64,000 bases of DNA from contig NW_021167082.1 of the NCBI RefSeq assembly GCF_003711515.1, positions 1,729,691 through 1,793,690 of the forward strand, read 5' to 3'. The notes under the pieces are model-generated. The model was not told the origin of the DNA and ran no database searches. It worked only from the letters and a program-made list of their open reading frames with translations. Origin of the DNA: Sodiomyces alkalinus F11. Taxonomy: Eukaryota > Ascomycota > Sordariomycetes > Glomerellales > Plectosphaerellaceae. Shown piece by piece: positions 25,001 to 37,500 of this stretch; positions within the stretch are counted from its first letter, which is position 1; every line of letters starts with the position of its first letter. A program made the translations under genes and the position numbers.

Positions 25001-25417
25001 CTGGAAACCAGAGGATGATGGAGAACTGGGGCTCGGCGCCGGGGCCTCACCAGTCGCCGCCTTTGGCAAAGTGACTGGCGTCTGAGCCGTGATAGTTAAC
25101 AGTGTAGGGCTGTCAAATGGCGAAGATCGCTCCGCCAGATGCGGCTCCTGCTTCTGCTTTTGATGACTTCGGTTGTGCATCGCAGCTGACGCATTCGTGG
25201 GGATCGTGGCGTCAACATTCACTGCATGGCCATGGTGATGACTTGGCAACCCCGAGTTAGTATCGATTACCGGAGCGGCGGTGTTGAGACGATGGGTCGG
25301 AGATTTCGATTCGGAATTCAAGGCGGTCGTGAGATCGGGTGTCACTTGTGTCGTGAGGCGAGATCGACGCGCGGCGGACAGGTCTTTCTTCTCCTCTTGT
25401 GGACTCGGGCTTCGCAT
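19018..25417 (-). CDS. Hybrid sensor histidine kinase, PAS type
   Basis: A 2106-aa two-component phosphorelay sensor in two exons, 25417-19316 and 19236-19018. Residues 1-340 are disordered, Ser/Thr/Pro-rich. A GAF-like domain seems split: its first half at about 344-405 and its second at about 719-836, with low-complexity sequence between. PAS domains lie near 1095-1205 and 1222-1420, the latter with a Ser-rich insert. HisKA holds FLSNMSHEIRTPL with phospho-acceptor His1446. HATPase (about 1540-1665) has the N box (NVIGNAIKF) and G boxes (DTGRGF, GGSGLGL). A receiver-like domain at about 1808-1945 is degenerate. The true receiver (1983-2100) begins YKVLLVEDNPVNQ and carries Asp2036 in LILCDLHMP. 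The 79-bp intron falls two codons before that Asp. No membrane segment is seen, so it is probably cytosolic. It would pass phosphate to an HPt protein; general domain layout recalls S. pombe Mak1-type sensors, but the exact class is not certain. Confidence 0.93.
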
Positions 25418-28191
25418 TCCTCGGCAAAGGGAGGGGTTGAAGAGACCATGCAGATGGGCTGTGTGACGAAAGGACTTCCGAAATGGAGCGGGTTTAGGTG
25501 CTATTCAGTTGAGGAAAGGACAGTCAGAATATTGAGGGGATCAAGATATCTGTTGTTGTAAACCACGAAGGTGCCAGGAGGGTACAGACACGTTGAATTG
25601 GCCCTCAACGCTGTCGAGGTGATGATATTGTCAAAACAGGAGGGCAAAAAAAGAAGAAGAAAAAACCGCCTATAAAAATGTGAGGCAGGCTGACACGCAG
25701 TATTCCGTAGACGATGCCGTCAGTGATTTCGGCTAGTAATTGGTTATTGATCAAAACCGGTGGTTGTGTTCAAGGCTGTGTATCCATTCTGTGCGTGCAG
25801 AAGATCGGTCGCATAGGCAGGTAGGTAAGGTAGGTTTAGAGACGGGGGAAACGGAAACGTGACAGTTCAAAGTTCTGTCCTGGCTTTTGCGGGAGACGTA
25901 CAGAGAGGATAGTGGAGAATCGGTATGGTGGGTCCAGTCCTTGAGTGGGTAGTACGCTGCACATTATGACGTAGGTGAAACCGTGCCACCCGCTGGAAAC
26001 ATTGAGGATGCCTTAGGTAGGTAGGTAGGTACGGAGTAAGATTCTTACAAAGTACCTCATACGGATCGCAGTCGCGAGATGCCTTATTTTGGAACACAGC
26101 TGAAGAAAGTACTCCGTAGATACATTGAATACCTTTGAATGCTCATGTCATACGGAGTACCTACCTACCTTACTTACTCAACTTACACGTCCGAATACTT
26201 CGTACATTATAATACGCAGGGTGGCAATTGCTCTTTCTCTTCTTGTCTCTCAGGTAGGTACGATACTACCTTACCTTTACATGCAAAAATCCCAAATTGG
26301 AGGCCGACACCCGGGTAATTAGTACTGTATGCTATGCGCGATGGGTAGCACAAACGGAGCTGGAGAAAGGTCTACGAGAAATTGGGAAGGCATGACCCCA
26401 TCCTCTCCACCCATTCATTCCGTTAGAGTGCCAAGCCGGTAGTAACAGGACAAGACCGGACGGAATCCTGCTGTGAACAGGCATAGTCAAGCTTGCGACA
26501 AGCCCAACAAGATGAGGGCTGAGCCACTCACAGGAGCTCGACGCCGGCTCCCCGTAAACGGTTCTCCCGTAGACCGCCATCAATACTTCGTACATACAAC
26601 GTACGCATACAGTTTATAGGTACCCTGTACGTGGTAGTGTAAAGGTTGCGCGCCAAGTCCTCCTACTAATCCCCATCTTCGATCTTGATTGCATTGATCC
26701 CCATGCTCATATCGCCCCTCCAAAAACCCTCCGAATGACGGCTATAAAGTTCGAGAGGAAAGACCGAGTAGAGTTCTTACCCCGAAACGCATTGTATCCT
26801 ATTATATCCATGAGATCCCAACTGGGAGCCCATAACGGACGCCTCCCGCAAAGGCCTGAATGTTAGGTTACCGCGTGGATACAACGTACGATGTCGACCT
26901 GGGCCCAACCGACAGGAGGTAGCGCGGCAATGAACGTCTCCTTGCATAAGTGTCTTCGACAGCACCGTGTCCGTACGAGGAGTCCATAGCCATCTCGACG
27001 AGCTGCTTTTATCGCACCTCAATATCTCCTATTGCTAGTCGCCGCACAAGGAAGAATCCAAGTATTTATATCGATAAGGGAAGCCGAGTCCATCCGAGCA
27101 TGTCCTATCCGTATTTTCCACTCCTTTTCGAGCGGTAGAAGAATACGAAGTACAGTACGTAGGTATTTGAACTACCTTACCTTAGGTTATCTCAATAAAC
27201 TAATATTACCTCTTACCTGTCGGTGGCCTCGCTGGTCGCCGTTTACTTACTGCCCATGTCTTCTTCTATTCTCTTCTTCGCCCGCCGTCTCGTCCACCAG
27301 TCTGATGCGGGACTAAAGGAGAAGCCGAGCATGAACGAATATGCGTACCTATTCGTAAAATTGTAACGAATAAGGTAATCTCTGCATTCCTGCGGAATGA
27401 CGTGTTGGTGGGTCTCCCGAGGTCACTGTTCAATCTGGCCCTACACGTGTAGAACTCGGGGATGACAGAGGGTCTAGAGCACAAAGCACGCCAAAAACGT
27501 CGTCATGTTGGTTTCCGTATTCGTCTCGAACTGCGGAGATCACCGGAGATCATTATCTTAACAAAGGGCCTTGTCGATTAAATTCAGACATCGCGTCTCG
27601 ATATTGGGCAACAAGGACCGCCCTGTTGACCCTTTTCGTTCACTCCATCAAATCTGATTCCAACTAGCCGTAGTACACGTGTATCAATTCTCAAGGGTAA
27701 CAACCGATGAAAAGCAGTGAAAGATTACATATGACCAGGATCGGCTCTTCTTCTCGCCGAAGCAGCCACAAAAGATATCAACACTCGATGAAACACAGGA
27801 GACGGCCGCATCCCCCCTGAGTATCCAGTCTCTGGCTATTCCAAGCTGATATATTGCCCCATATCCTGGCTCAGCATCATGTCACGTAGTACCTGCTCCC
27901 CGTAAAAGCCGAGCACGTTGGTGTTCGTATTCTTTCATCCCACGTAAGATGACCATGCTGAGCAGTTCAACGTGAAGTGCACTAGGGTAAAAGTGTATCG
28001 GGGCCGGTTTAGGGCTTTCCCCCGTTCCTCTCGACAAGACCGTCTATGTTTTACCTATGTCCTTTTTGATGGTATTCGCAACCCCTTGAACCACAACCGG
28101 CGCTTTCGATGACCATAAACTCTGCCATCAAAATGGCCCACCGGGGAACAGCTGTCGAGTGCGACTGACCAACAGAGTTCACTTGGCTATG
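25418..28191. other. Intergenic, 2.8 kb, rich in AGGTA and TACGGAGTA motifs
   Basis: The left part is the promoter of the PAS-type histidine kinase. Around 26010-26180 two arms with AGGTAGGTAGGTAC and TACGGAGTA lie in opposite orientation, an imperfect inverted repeat. ACAACGTACG occurs at 26596 and 26881. No gene is supported; the frames present are short and lack any feature. Confidence 0.5.
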
Positions 28192-28985
28192 TTATTCCGC
28201 TTGCTCTCCTTGCCTTGTCTGGACCTTGTTTCCAGAGAGGCCGAACTTTGCCAGGTTAATCCGAAAATTCACACTGACGAAAGCAGCGAGGACGGGAACC
28301 AAGATATACCACCACTTGATTCCCAGAACATTCTTGTTGTAGTCGGTCCACAACGCACTGAAGATCGTGGCCAGCAAGCCGGAGTAGATAATGTAACCTG
28401 TGGCCCGGTGGTACTTCCAGATGGCCCTGGCGTTGTCGGTCCCGCCATAAAGTTTCGGTACGGCCCACATGGTAACACCGACAAGATATTGCAAGAGAAG
28501 GCAAATGCTCAAGATGATGCCAAGGACGCCGTGAACGGAGTGCCAATGCGGGCCACTGCTCCTGAACTTGTTGACCTCGATAATGCTGACTCCGGTGACG
28601 AAGAAGACGAAGGAAGTTAGGTTCAATAGGGCGTGGGAGCGTTGGCCGACGCGCTTTTGATCAGCCTCGTGCGTCGGTTGGAGAATAAGAATGGCTTGGG
28701 TCAGAGCCAGCACGCCCAGGCTCTGCGCGAGCGGATGGCCCGAGAAGAGGATCAGAGGGCGAAGGAAGACTGAGACCCAGACGATTATCACAAGGCTGGC
28801 GACGCCTATTTGGGCGATCAACCCAACATCTACCGAGAAAAAGAACTCATGAGCGCCTGGTGGGAGACGGGGGCACACAAAGGGGGTGTATCATTACCGC
28901 TCCAGAGGTTCCTGACCAGCGGGTCCCTGATCGGCTGTCGGGAGATGTGGCCCAAGAGTGGGGTTCTAACCGATGCATCGGCCAT
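28192..28985 (-). CDS. Cytochrome b561-family membrane protein
   Basis: A 250-aa protein in two exons, 28985-28898 and 28856-28192, starting MADASVRTPLLGHISR. After about 35 soluble residues come five to six hydrophobic helices. Histidines stand in the arrangement expected for heme b ligation in this family: FSGHPL, LQPTHEADQKR with QRSHALL, GPHWHSVHG and WKYHRATGY. Members of the family move electrons across endomembranes, often between ascorbate and a ferric reductase or monooxygenase; which acceptor is used here is unknown. The intron is only 41 bp and lacks a clear branch site, but splicing G|GC joins the frames neatly (NLWSGAHEFF). It is divergent from allantoicase, with 955 bp between the starts. 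Confidence 0.82.
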
Positions 28986-29940
28986 GATTTGAAAGATAAG
29001 AGAGGACTCGATACCTTAAGCAGAAGGAGAATACAGCACCATATGTGGTTTTTGATGACCTTGTTGTCCTTTTACTCGGTCGAACCGTTGGACGGACGAG
29101 CAGGGATAGAAAGAAGCCAAAAAAACAGGAGCTATGTGCACATGAAGCGAACGAGAAGTTATATGTACTCGGTACGGTCGGCCTGACGATAAAACAGACC
29201 AATCCATGGTTTGTAATCATTCATCTGAGGTTTCGTAATGGCGGGGCTGAGTGAGGTGCTTCCTTTTACAGTACCTTAGGTACTGAGGTACCTCCCTGAG
29301 TCAACCTCGGGAATTAGGATGAATCCATCGGTTTCCTCACCTTGTATCTTCTGGGAAAGAAGTTGCGAGTCAAGTCGTGATAATCAGGGAGAATTTATCG
29401 TGGCCTGTGACATTGGCGATACAATGGACAAGATCCGAAGCAATTACTTTGTACGTGAGTTCTCAGTACCTAATAACGAGAGTCCTAAAGGCACCTTGGT
29501 ATCCTATGCGGGGTAAATGAGGAGTCGCTGTCCACGAAGTTATTCAGTGGTCTGTGACCTCTCTGTAATTATTACCTTCCGCTTTATTGCACTTCTTGGC
29601 AGCTAGGCGTTCGTACACTCTAACTGGTGGTGGTCGACGGTACTCGTACCTCAGACGGATATCGGAGGTGGCCGATGATCACTTACGTACCAGCTTACCA
29701 TACCCTATCACTGTTTAATACGGTGCAAGTCTCGGTCTTGACTTTGGGAGCCCACGTCTTGGGAAACCGTTCATCTATCCTCGTTTTCACTTTCCAATTC
29801 GAAACGGTGGACCGCCCCCTTCATCGCGAAAGGCGAGTTTTTACTGCCTTATCTCAAACGACAACTCCCTGCGCCCCGGCGAGACTCCAGCTTTGAACCC
29901 GCGAAGTACAACAACTCGGCATCCGCCATTGCAGTTCACC
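28986..29940. other. Shared divergent promoter region
   Basis: This region of 955 bp lies between the cytochrome b561 and allantoicase start codons. It holds a pair of GGTAC palindromes around 29268-29295. No gene is supported. Nitrogen control of allantoicase by a GATA factor is usual in fungi; GATA/TATC cores occur here but not in a striking cluster. Confidence 0.5.
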
Positions 29941-31078
29941 ATGACTTCCCAAGAATACCAGCTGGATACGGTCAAGGCCACTCGGATAGCATCCGAAGAA
30001 ATAGACAAGACATTCCGCTCTAACTGCATCGGTGAGTTCCTGATACGGTGGCACTTGTTACGAGATAATAAATAACTAAATGGCGGCACCCACGCCACGT
30101 TTCTCAGATCTTGTCTCGGGAGCGCTTGGTGGGAAAATCCTCGCCTTGTCCGATCAATGGTTCGCTGATGCCACCAATCTCATTACCCCGACTCCGCCAA
30201 TCAGGCAACCGGGCAAGATGGTGTATACTGGCGCCTGGTATGACGGCTGGGAGACGAGACGACATAACCCGGAGCCCTTCGACTGGGTTATTATTCGCCT
30301 CGGTGTGGCATCTGGCACCGTTGAAGGAGTCGAGGTCGACACCGCCTTCTTCAGCGGAAACCACGCGCCTTCTATTTCGGTCGAGGGCTGCTTCAGCCTC
30401 GACGACGATGAGGTGGTCTCATGGCAGGGTGGCCGAGGAAAGTGGGAGACCATCTTGGGCCACCAGGAATGTGGACCATCACAGCGGTTCGGGTGGAAGC
30501 TGGACGAACCGACGAAGAAGCAATACACCCATGTCCGTCTTAACATGTACCCTGACGGCGGCATTGCTAGATTCCGGCTCTACGGCCATGCCGTTCCCGT
30601 GTTCCCCGAGGACAAGGACGCCATCTTCGACCTAGCAGCCGCCCAGAACGGCGGCGTGGCCATCTCCTGCAGCGACCAGCATTTCGGCTCCAAAGACAAC
30701 CTTTTGCTGCCGGGTCGCGGCAAAGACATGGGCGATGGGTGGGAGACGGCGCGGTCACGGACACCAGGCCACGTGGATTGGACTATCATCCGACTGGGAG
30801 CCGCGGGTTACATCCAAAAAGTGCTCGTGGACACGGCGCATTTCCGCGGTAACTTCCCTCAGAAGGTTAAGGTCGAGGCGATCACCTGGGAAGGGAACTC
30901 GGATCCGGGCCCTGATGCTGAGGGGTGGAAGGAACTTGTGCCTCCGAGCAAATGTGGGCCTGATCAAGAGCATGAGTTCGAGAGCTCGCTGCGAGATAGC
31001 GCTGTGACGCACGTCAAGCTCATTATGATTCCGGACGGCGGGGTGAAGAGACTGCGTATCTTTGGGAAGAGGTTGTGA
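29941..31078 (+). CDS. Allantoicase
   Basis: Hydrolyses allantoate to ureidoglycolate and urea in the purine catabolic pathway, letting the fungus use purines as nitrogen source. Exons are 29941-30031 and 30108-31078 (intron 76 bp, with a CTAA branch site), giving 353 aa, close to the usual 330-370. The start is the ATG at 29941 (MTSQEYQLDTVKATRIASEE), which recovers the family N-terminus; the ATG at 30080 lies inside the intron. Two allantoicase repeats are visible, the first beginning GGKILALSDQWFADATNLI and the second GVAISCSDQHFGSKDNLLLPG, each followed by DGWET(A)RxRxPxxxDWxIIRLG. The C-terminus is RLRIFGKRL. No other purine-catabolism gene is next to it. Confidence 0.95.
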
Positions 31079-31723
31079 GGTTGTGACGGAGCAGAGCAGC
31101 TGGTTGTTTGTCGCCGCTTCCAATTGCCTACCTAGTAGCCAGGCCTACCCTCCCTAGACCATGAGAGTCGCAATTCGAATTTTCAACGTGCCTGATATTT
31201 TCACCTGGTTAGTGCACGCCTTACGCGCCATAATGCACCCTTGATACGAACACTCGCCGTAGACGACTACTTTTATGTACTTCATTAGGAAACTCAATGT
31301 TAGAAATGTGGGTTCCACTGAAGTATCTTATACGCAAGTACCTAGGTACATACCTTAGGTAAGGTAGGTAGGTACGTAATGAGCTGTACCTAGGTACCTA
31401 ACCTGTAATTACCTACAGTCAGTTTCAGAGGAGTGACGCACAGACCAAGGAGTGACATCAATTACCGACATTATCCCCCAAACTTCCAGGTGGACGCCAG
31501 TGGCTTAGGCATCGAGCAACATCTCGCTCACACGACAAGAATCCATCGAATCGCACATTCCGGAGGGCGGCCGGCTCACCTTCTGACGACATACGAAGTA
31601 GTCGTGCACGTCTATCTCCTCCTTTTCAAATTCCCCCAGAGATACCCATTGTGTCATCCGTTTTAATGTCCTCCCACTGATGCGTACCACCAACCGAAAG
31701 CCCACGTTGCCCCTCCATTCACC
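31079..31723. repeat. Intergenic with dense CCTAGG/AGGTA motif cluster
   Basis: Between 31337 and 31415 the sequence is nearly all short palindromic pieces: TACCTAGGTAC twice, CCTTAGGTAAGGTAGGTAGGTACG, and CCTAACCTG. The rest has no distinct feature. The cluster lies between two plus-strand genes, 260-340 bp after the allantoicase stop and about 310 bp before the next start. Confidence 0.7.
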
Positions 31724-34558
31724 ATGGACCTGGGGAATTCAAACGGCGATAATGGCCAGCAAAAGCCGCGCCAATTACCAGCCGACTTACCCAAATCACT
31801 AGATGATCGAAGATCACGGCCCGCCGATTTCGTTCCAGAGACAGAAATGTATGATGGCTGGCAGGGTTAGTCACTCTCACTTCGTTTCCCTGTGTTTCTT
31901 GTCTTCCCGACCCCTCCAGCTCTCCGTATGTGCCCAGAGAAGACATAGGCATACTAAACAGGCCCCCGCCTTCCAGGACAATCCCAGTTCCTGACTTCCC
32001 CGATTCCCGCCAAACCCCTGAGTTTCAGCAACTTGACATTAGACGATCCGACCTTCGAAGAGGATGTCGTCACCCAGCGCCCGCCTACCAGCGACACGCG
32101 ACTCATGGAAATGCTTGCTGCTCAAGCTGCTCACCTGCAAGTCGGGCCGGTTCTCGATGACGAAAACGCCATCCTCGCCGACGACAAGTTATCCGAAGCA
32201 GAAAAGAAGGATTTGCTGCAGAAGGCCCTAAATATGGCCGCTAGCAACGGCGACGTGGCGAGGGTCAGAAGAATACTGGGCGGCGACGCAAGATCATTGA
32301 TCGACATCAACGCACCGGACGACGACGGAACGCCACCCCTTATCTATGCGAGCTGTTTTGTAGGTGGATTCAGACCCTAGAGGCATGGAAGCAACGAGCA
32401 ATAACATGCTGATGATTGAACGTCTGAGCGAGCAGGGTCACGAAGGTGTTGTGCAGGCCCTTATCGACGCCGGAGCCGATGTCGACCGACAAGACAGAAA
32501 CGAGTGGACGGCCCTGATGTGGGCCATGACAAACAGACATAAAGGCATCGCGAAAATGCTTCTCGACAATGGCGCCTCGGCAGACCAGAGGACGACGACG
32601 GGGAGGACAGCATTCGACTTTGTGCCACCGGACAGCGAAATGTCTTTTTATCTACACGACAGTGGTTACAACATTGGGAATGCCGGGACTGATGACTTTT
32701 ACACTCCTGGGTTGTCTCAGGACCGATTCGAAGAAGAGATGGCAGAGAATGAGATGCGGAGGAGAATGATGATGGACAGTGCTCGCGATCTGGAGGTAGA
32801 CTTGGGTAATGTGGGCATGGACGACCAACCAGAGGTAAGCTCTGTAGAATGCGAGACGCAGGTGNNNNNNNNNNCCCCCTTTTTCTTTTTTCTCTTTTTT
32901 TCTGCTTTGGTTTTTGGTGTTGGTTCTATCTGTTTACTTTCACCCCCTTGCCTCCCCATTCAGTGGTGCTCCAAGACTGACTTGTTTAGGAACCGGATGA
33001 GTTGGAAGAAGAACAACCAGAATTCGACTGGACCCGCTGCCTGAATGACCAGATGTTTGTCTTCCAGGAGCACGAGCTGGATCGCATCCTGGACATCATC
33101 ATTACCAATATGCGACCGCAGCGGTCCCCAACACAAAAGCCGGTCCCCGCCAATATGATCTTCCTCAGCGCGAGATATGCACACTATCATGCCAGCCCGG
33201 ATCTGCTGGAGAAGCTTCTTGTTTCCGCTATGGACAAGATCAACGACGTCGTTGAGGATTATCAGTGGGATATGACTATACTGGCCTTCTGGATGTCCAA
33301 TGCGACGTTATTACTTCATTACCTCAAGAAGGATGTGGGCCTAGTGGAGGCAACGGCCGAGTTCCAAGCACAGCTCGCCGAACTGATTAACGAGATATTC
33401 ATCCTTATCGTGCGAGATGCCGAAAGGCGACTCGACAAGGTGCTGGACGCAGCCATGCTAGACCACGAAACCATCCCGGGCTTCGAGAACATCACGTTCC
33501 AGAACGAGTGGAGGCTATTCAAACGCAAAGCGCACGTCAAAGAAGAACCCCTGGAGAAGAGGTTCCGTCCGCCATCACCGAAACAGAAGGCAAAACCGGC
33601 CCCCCGGAACGTGACGTCTCTCCTATCATCCACTCTTTTTGTCCTGGACCTCTACGACATCCACTCGGTCATAATTTCCCAGATCATAGCTCAATTGCTG
33701 TACTGGATCGGAGCGGAGCTCTTCAACCGCATCATGTCAAACCGAAAGTACTTGGCACGCACAAAGGCCATGCAGATCCGTATGAACGTCTCCACGCTAG
33801 AGGACTGGGCCCGGGCCAACAACCGGCAACCGGACCACTATGAAGGAGGGGAGATGAAGTCGACGGGAGAGGCGACAGTGGAAGCGGCACGACGGCATCT
33901 TGCCCCGGTCATCCAGCTTCTACAGTGGCTGCAATGCTTCTCCTCCCTGGATGCCGATGATCTCGAGGCGCTCGTGGGGACGCTGCAACAGTTGAAGCGG
34001 TTGAGCCCCCAACAGCTCATCCACGCGGCCCGGCATTACCGGCCCGAAGTAGGCGAAAGGGGTCTTCCTAAGAGCGCCCTGAAGTACCTGAACGCCATCC
34101 AGCAAGAGCAGGTCCGGAGGAGGGAAGAAGAGCGGGAGCGCCAGAACAGAGCGGTATCGCCGGCGCCTAACACCGGCCCAGGCCAACGGGGTCAACTCGG
34201 CAGCGCCCCCGCGACGCCGGTCAAAGGAGGTGGAGGCACGGCGAATGGGCAGGAACTTGAGACGCCGGACACGCAGCGGAGTATGCTGAGCCCGAATGCG
34301 GATGGATCTTTTGTAGATGACGATGACGATGCGCCGGAGAACTTGTTGCTTGACCCGGCGCTGATGCTGCCGTTTACATTGCCGTCGGTCACCGATATGC
34401 TGGTCTCGTACGGCGCGGGATTCGGGGGGCTGAACAGGGAGAGAGAGCGCAAGTACATTCCGACGGTGCCTGCGGAGTTCCTTGCCAAGCTAGAGGCCAG
34501 TGGGGCGCGGAAGGGCCCGATGTTCAGCGAGAAGGATTGGGAGGACGAGGAAGTATAA
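31724..34558 (+). CDS. Ankyrin-repeat and DIL-domain protein
   Basis: An 830-aa protein in four exons: 31724-31865, 31977-32359, 32436-32834 and 32990-34558. After a polar N-terminus it shows ankyrin repeats (about residues 100-225; LLQKALNMAASNGDVARVRRIL, then GHEGVVQALIDAGADVDRQD and EWTALMWAMTNRHKGIAKMLLDNGA). An acidic linker leads into a DIL (dilute) domain at about 340-660, the fold at the cargo end of class V myosins, with RYAHYHASPDLLEKLL, WMSNATLLLHYLK and later LQWLQCFSSLDADDLEALVGTLQQLKRLSPQQLIHAA. The tail is disordered. Fungal proteins with ankyrin and DIL but no motor are known; a role as adaptor in membrane or actin traffic is inferred. The last intron holds a run of 10 N, so its true length is uncertain, but the coding sequence is not touched. 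Confidence 0.9.
32865..32874. other. Assembly gap, 10 N
   Basis: Ten N inside the third intron of the ankyrin/DIL gene, directly before a C-run and a long T-rich tract. Probably a low-complexity stretch that could not be closed. Confidence 0.98.
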
Positions 34559-37500
34559 AATTTCCAGCTTGGCAGAGTGACAGGATGCGATTAAAATAAT
34601 GCGGTCTGGACATCAGGGGGGGTGAGGTGAAGGTTGGAGGTGCTGACTGGAGTGGCGGATGGCCGGCACCGAAGATCTCTCGTCCCCTGCCGTTAAACAC
34701 CTCGACCGATCAATGCCGTTGGTTCCAGGTATAACGAAGACGCATCACAGACCGTTGGGACTCAAGTGGTGACGACACCACGGCTTTCTGGGTTAATAAC
34801 ATATCGAAGGGGATGGCAGGCTGGCATAAGTAGAGACGGTTAGTACTGCTGCCATGATGGGGTCGCGATTGCTGGACGTTTGTTGGGAAAAGGAGAGAAT
34901 GAAGAGGGGCCTGCCTCTCTTCGATTGCAGGAAAACGAAGACACACGCGGCATAGGCTTTTAAACGAAGGAGAAGAAGAAGCGTAAATACAGGCCCAAGC
35001 GATTTCCGAAGTCAGCCTGAGTAACAGGAATAAGAAGCAATTAGTCCCACCCTACCTGTTGTTGGGCAAGGGAACGTTGAACATTCTCTTGAAGGGTGTA
35101 TCTCCAACAAATGCTGATCTTCTTATCCTCGTTCACGACTACCCCTAAGTTGGCATGACGTGTGCGTATAAGGATTACGGGAAACGGCATGTGCGACTTG
35201 CGGCGCAGGGCGAGGCGAGCAAGAGAGGTAATGAAGTCCTCTCCACGGCTGGCTACTGAGACGGCTCCAAAGTAACCCAATTCATGCCATCCGTCTGCAG
35301 GATGTGATGGGTGGGCCTTGGCATGGATAGTTCAGGAAGATGACCTGACAGAGAGAGTGTGAGTCTGAGTGAGATGAAGGTCACACATGGGGGGGTGGGG
35401 GACCTGCTGACGTGCGAATACCAGCCAACTAATTAGCTGTCTTATCAAATCCCAGTCGCGACCGGGGAATTCGGGCACAGGATGAGGCGGGGGGCGAGAA
35501 AGGGTTCAATAACCCGGATGATTCTACAGAGTGCAGGAGCGGGTGGAGGGTGTGATCTGACCACAGGGGCTCACTGCTCAGCTCAATCATCCAAAGACGC
35601 TCCCAATCATTGTATATTTTTAATCGATATCTGTTTTCTTTTCCCCGCGGGTTGTTCGAGACAGACAAGGGCTGGTGAGTGAGACAACAGAAAGAAAACA
35701 GCGATTACCTACATCAAGAAAGGGTTCTCTTCCTGTGAGGTCTCGTCAGCCCCACCAAGGCGGCGATTGCTCGCCCGTACCTTACATGAGCTTCTTCTAC
35801 CCCTGGACGGGCCGGCCCCGAAATCCTGGCACTGTATGTAGTATGTACACGTTGTAATACAACGTTCCTACCTACTCTGCGGCGATCCAAGTCCTGTGTC
35901 GTTGGGATTAAGAATTAGGCACATTTTGTAAGGCTACCTAGTAGGATCGAATGATGCGGCAGGGCTTGTGAAGATGAAGGCACCAATGAGTGATCTTGTC
36001 GGAAACCCTGCTGCTGCTGATTCGGGGCTTCCCGAGTAGGTAAGTCATTACAGGTGTACAACGTATTCGTACGGGGGGTGGCGGTTTCTTTTCCTCCAAC
36101 GTTGGCCTTGCTCGTGCTTCCTCGTTTATTAGTTTTGAATATACACTTTCTTGAATAGAGAAGAAAAAAGAAAGACTATACTTTTAGTCTAAAGCTCCTA
36201 GTGTGTGTCCTCAATACAACAGCGAAGTGTGTTTTAACTTCCAGGTTCGTTCAGAAACGTCGTTCCGGGTGTACTTCTTCGTACAACGTACCGCGCAGTC
36301 GACACGAGACGAAAAAAGTCCGACTTGTATCTGTATTCGGATTCGGACGGATGACAGGTCGCTAAACCGCGTTGGCGGTGAAACACAGTGGAGCCCGGTA
36401 CTCCTACGGGACCAAAGAGGACTGGTCGGATCAGAGGGGTCCCACCTCAGATCTTGCCTGGTCCCACCCCAAGTTGCTTCTATGGACGAACGCGGTCCGA
36501 AATTGCCAGCACTGCAGAGAACCAACGCATCGTTCCACTTAAAGTGTGTGAGCTGGCGATGCTTGGCTTTCTTCTTTTTTCTTCCTTCTGCCGCGGCCAG
36601 TGACCCGTGACTAAGTGTGACCTGGCAAAACCACATCCTCATTCGCTGGTGATGGTTTGGTTGGTCCGGGAGAGTCGAGGCATATGGTGCGGGATGAGGG
36701 GGGGAAAAGTTTGAGAGGTTTTAAGTGCGATGGAAGAGAGGGCGAACGAGGTTGGGGTAGAAGATGTCTTGCGGTCTATGTCTTGGGCATAGATGCAGCC
36801 CAATGACTACCGGTACTGGCGGTGGATGGACTTCTTCGCTCTGCTAACACACCGCTTGAAGTATTGCTATTATATCAGTCGCGTTTGCTTTCGGACGCTG
36901 CTCTTGTCTACGGGAAAGAAGGATGATGGACGACGGACTAAAACTTACTGACACCATTAACCATTACTTCTTCGTACTATTACGACTCGTCCGCATCTTG
37001 AATCACCTTCCCGACTCGCGCTCGACATTAAACCACGAATGAAGTTTTGTCTCAGGGCGTCTTTCAACTTCCGTGTCAACTCAGGGACTGATCTTTCCGT
37101 CTCTGTGGACTTGCTTTTCCTCCTTGCTGTTTTCTTTTTCGTCTAGGTTTTCTGCCAACCTGGGCCCCTACTCCCAGGAGAAATAGCAAGGTAAGACACT
37201 AGTCCTATCCGTACGTTGAAAACATCCCCCTCCGGTCTCAGGACACAGCAATTCTCACCCAACCTTCTCTGGCCTCCCCGTATCGAGACATTAAAACTCG
37301 TCTGTTGATGGATGGGTCGAATGGACACCACGGCTGATGTTGCTTTTCGTTCGCCTGCCTCTAGTCGATTTCTAGTCTATCTGTGAGGAATAGCCCCCGG
37401 CTCGTTCAACCGGACCCAAGTCCGGGAAAAGCAAGTTTTTGCAGGTGTTATCGTTCGTAGACGAGCCCTGAATAGTATCTTAGCTGCCTCCAGGGTATGT

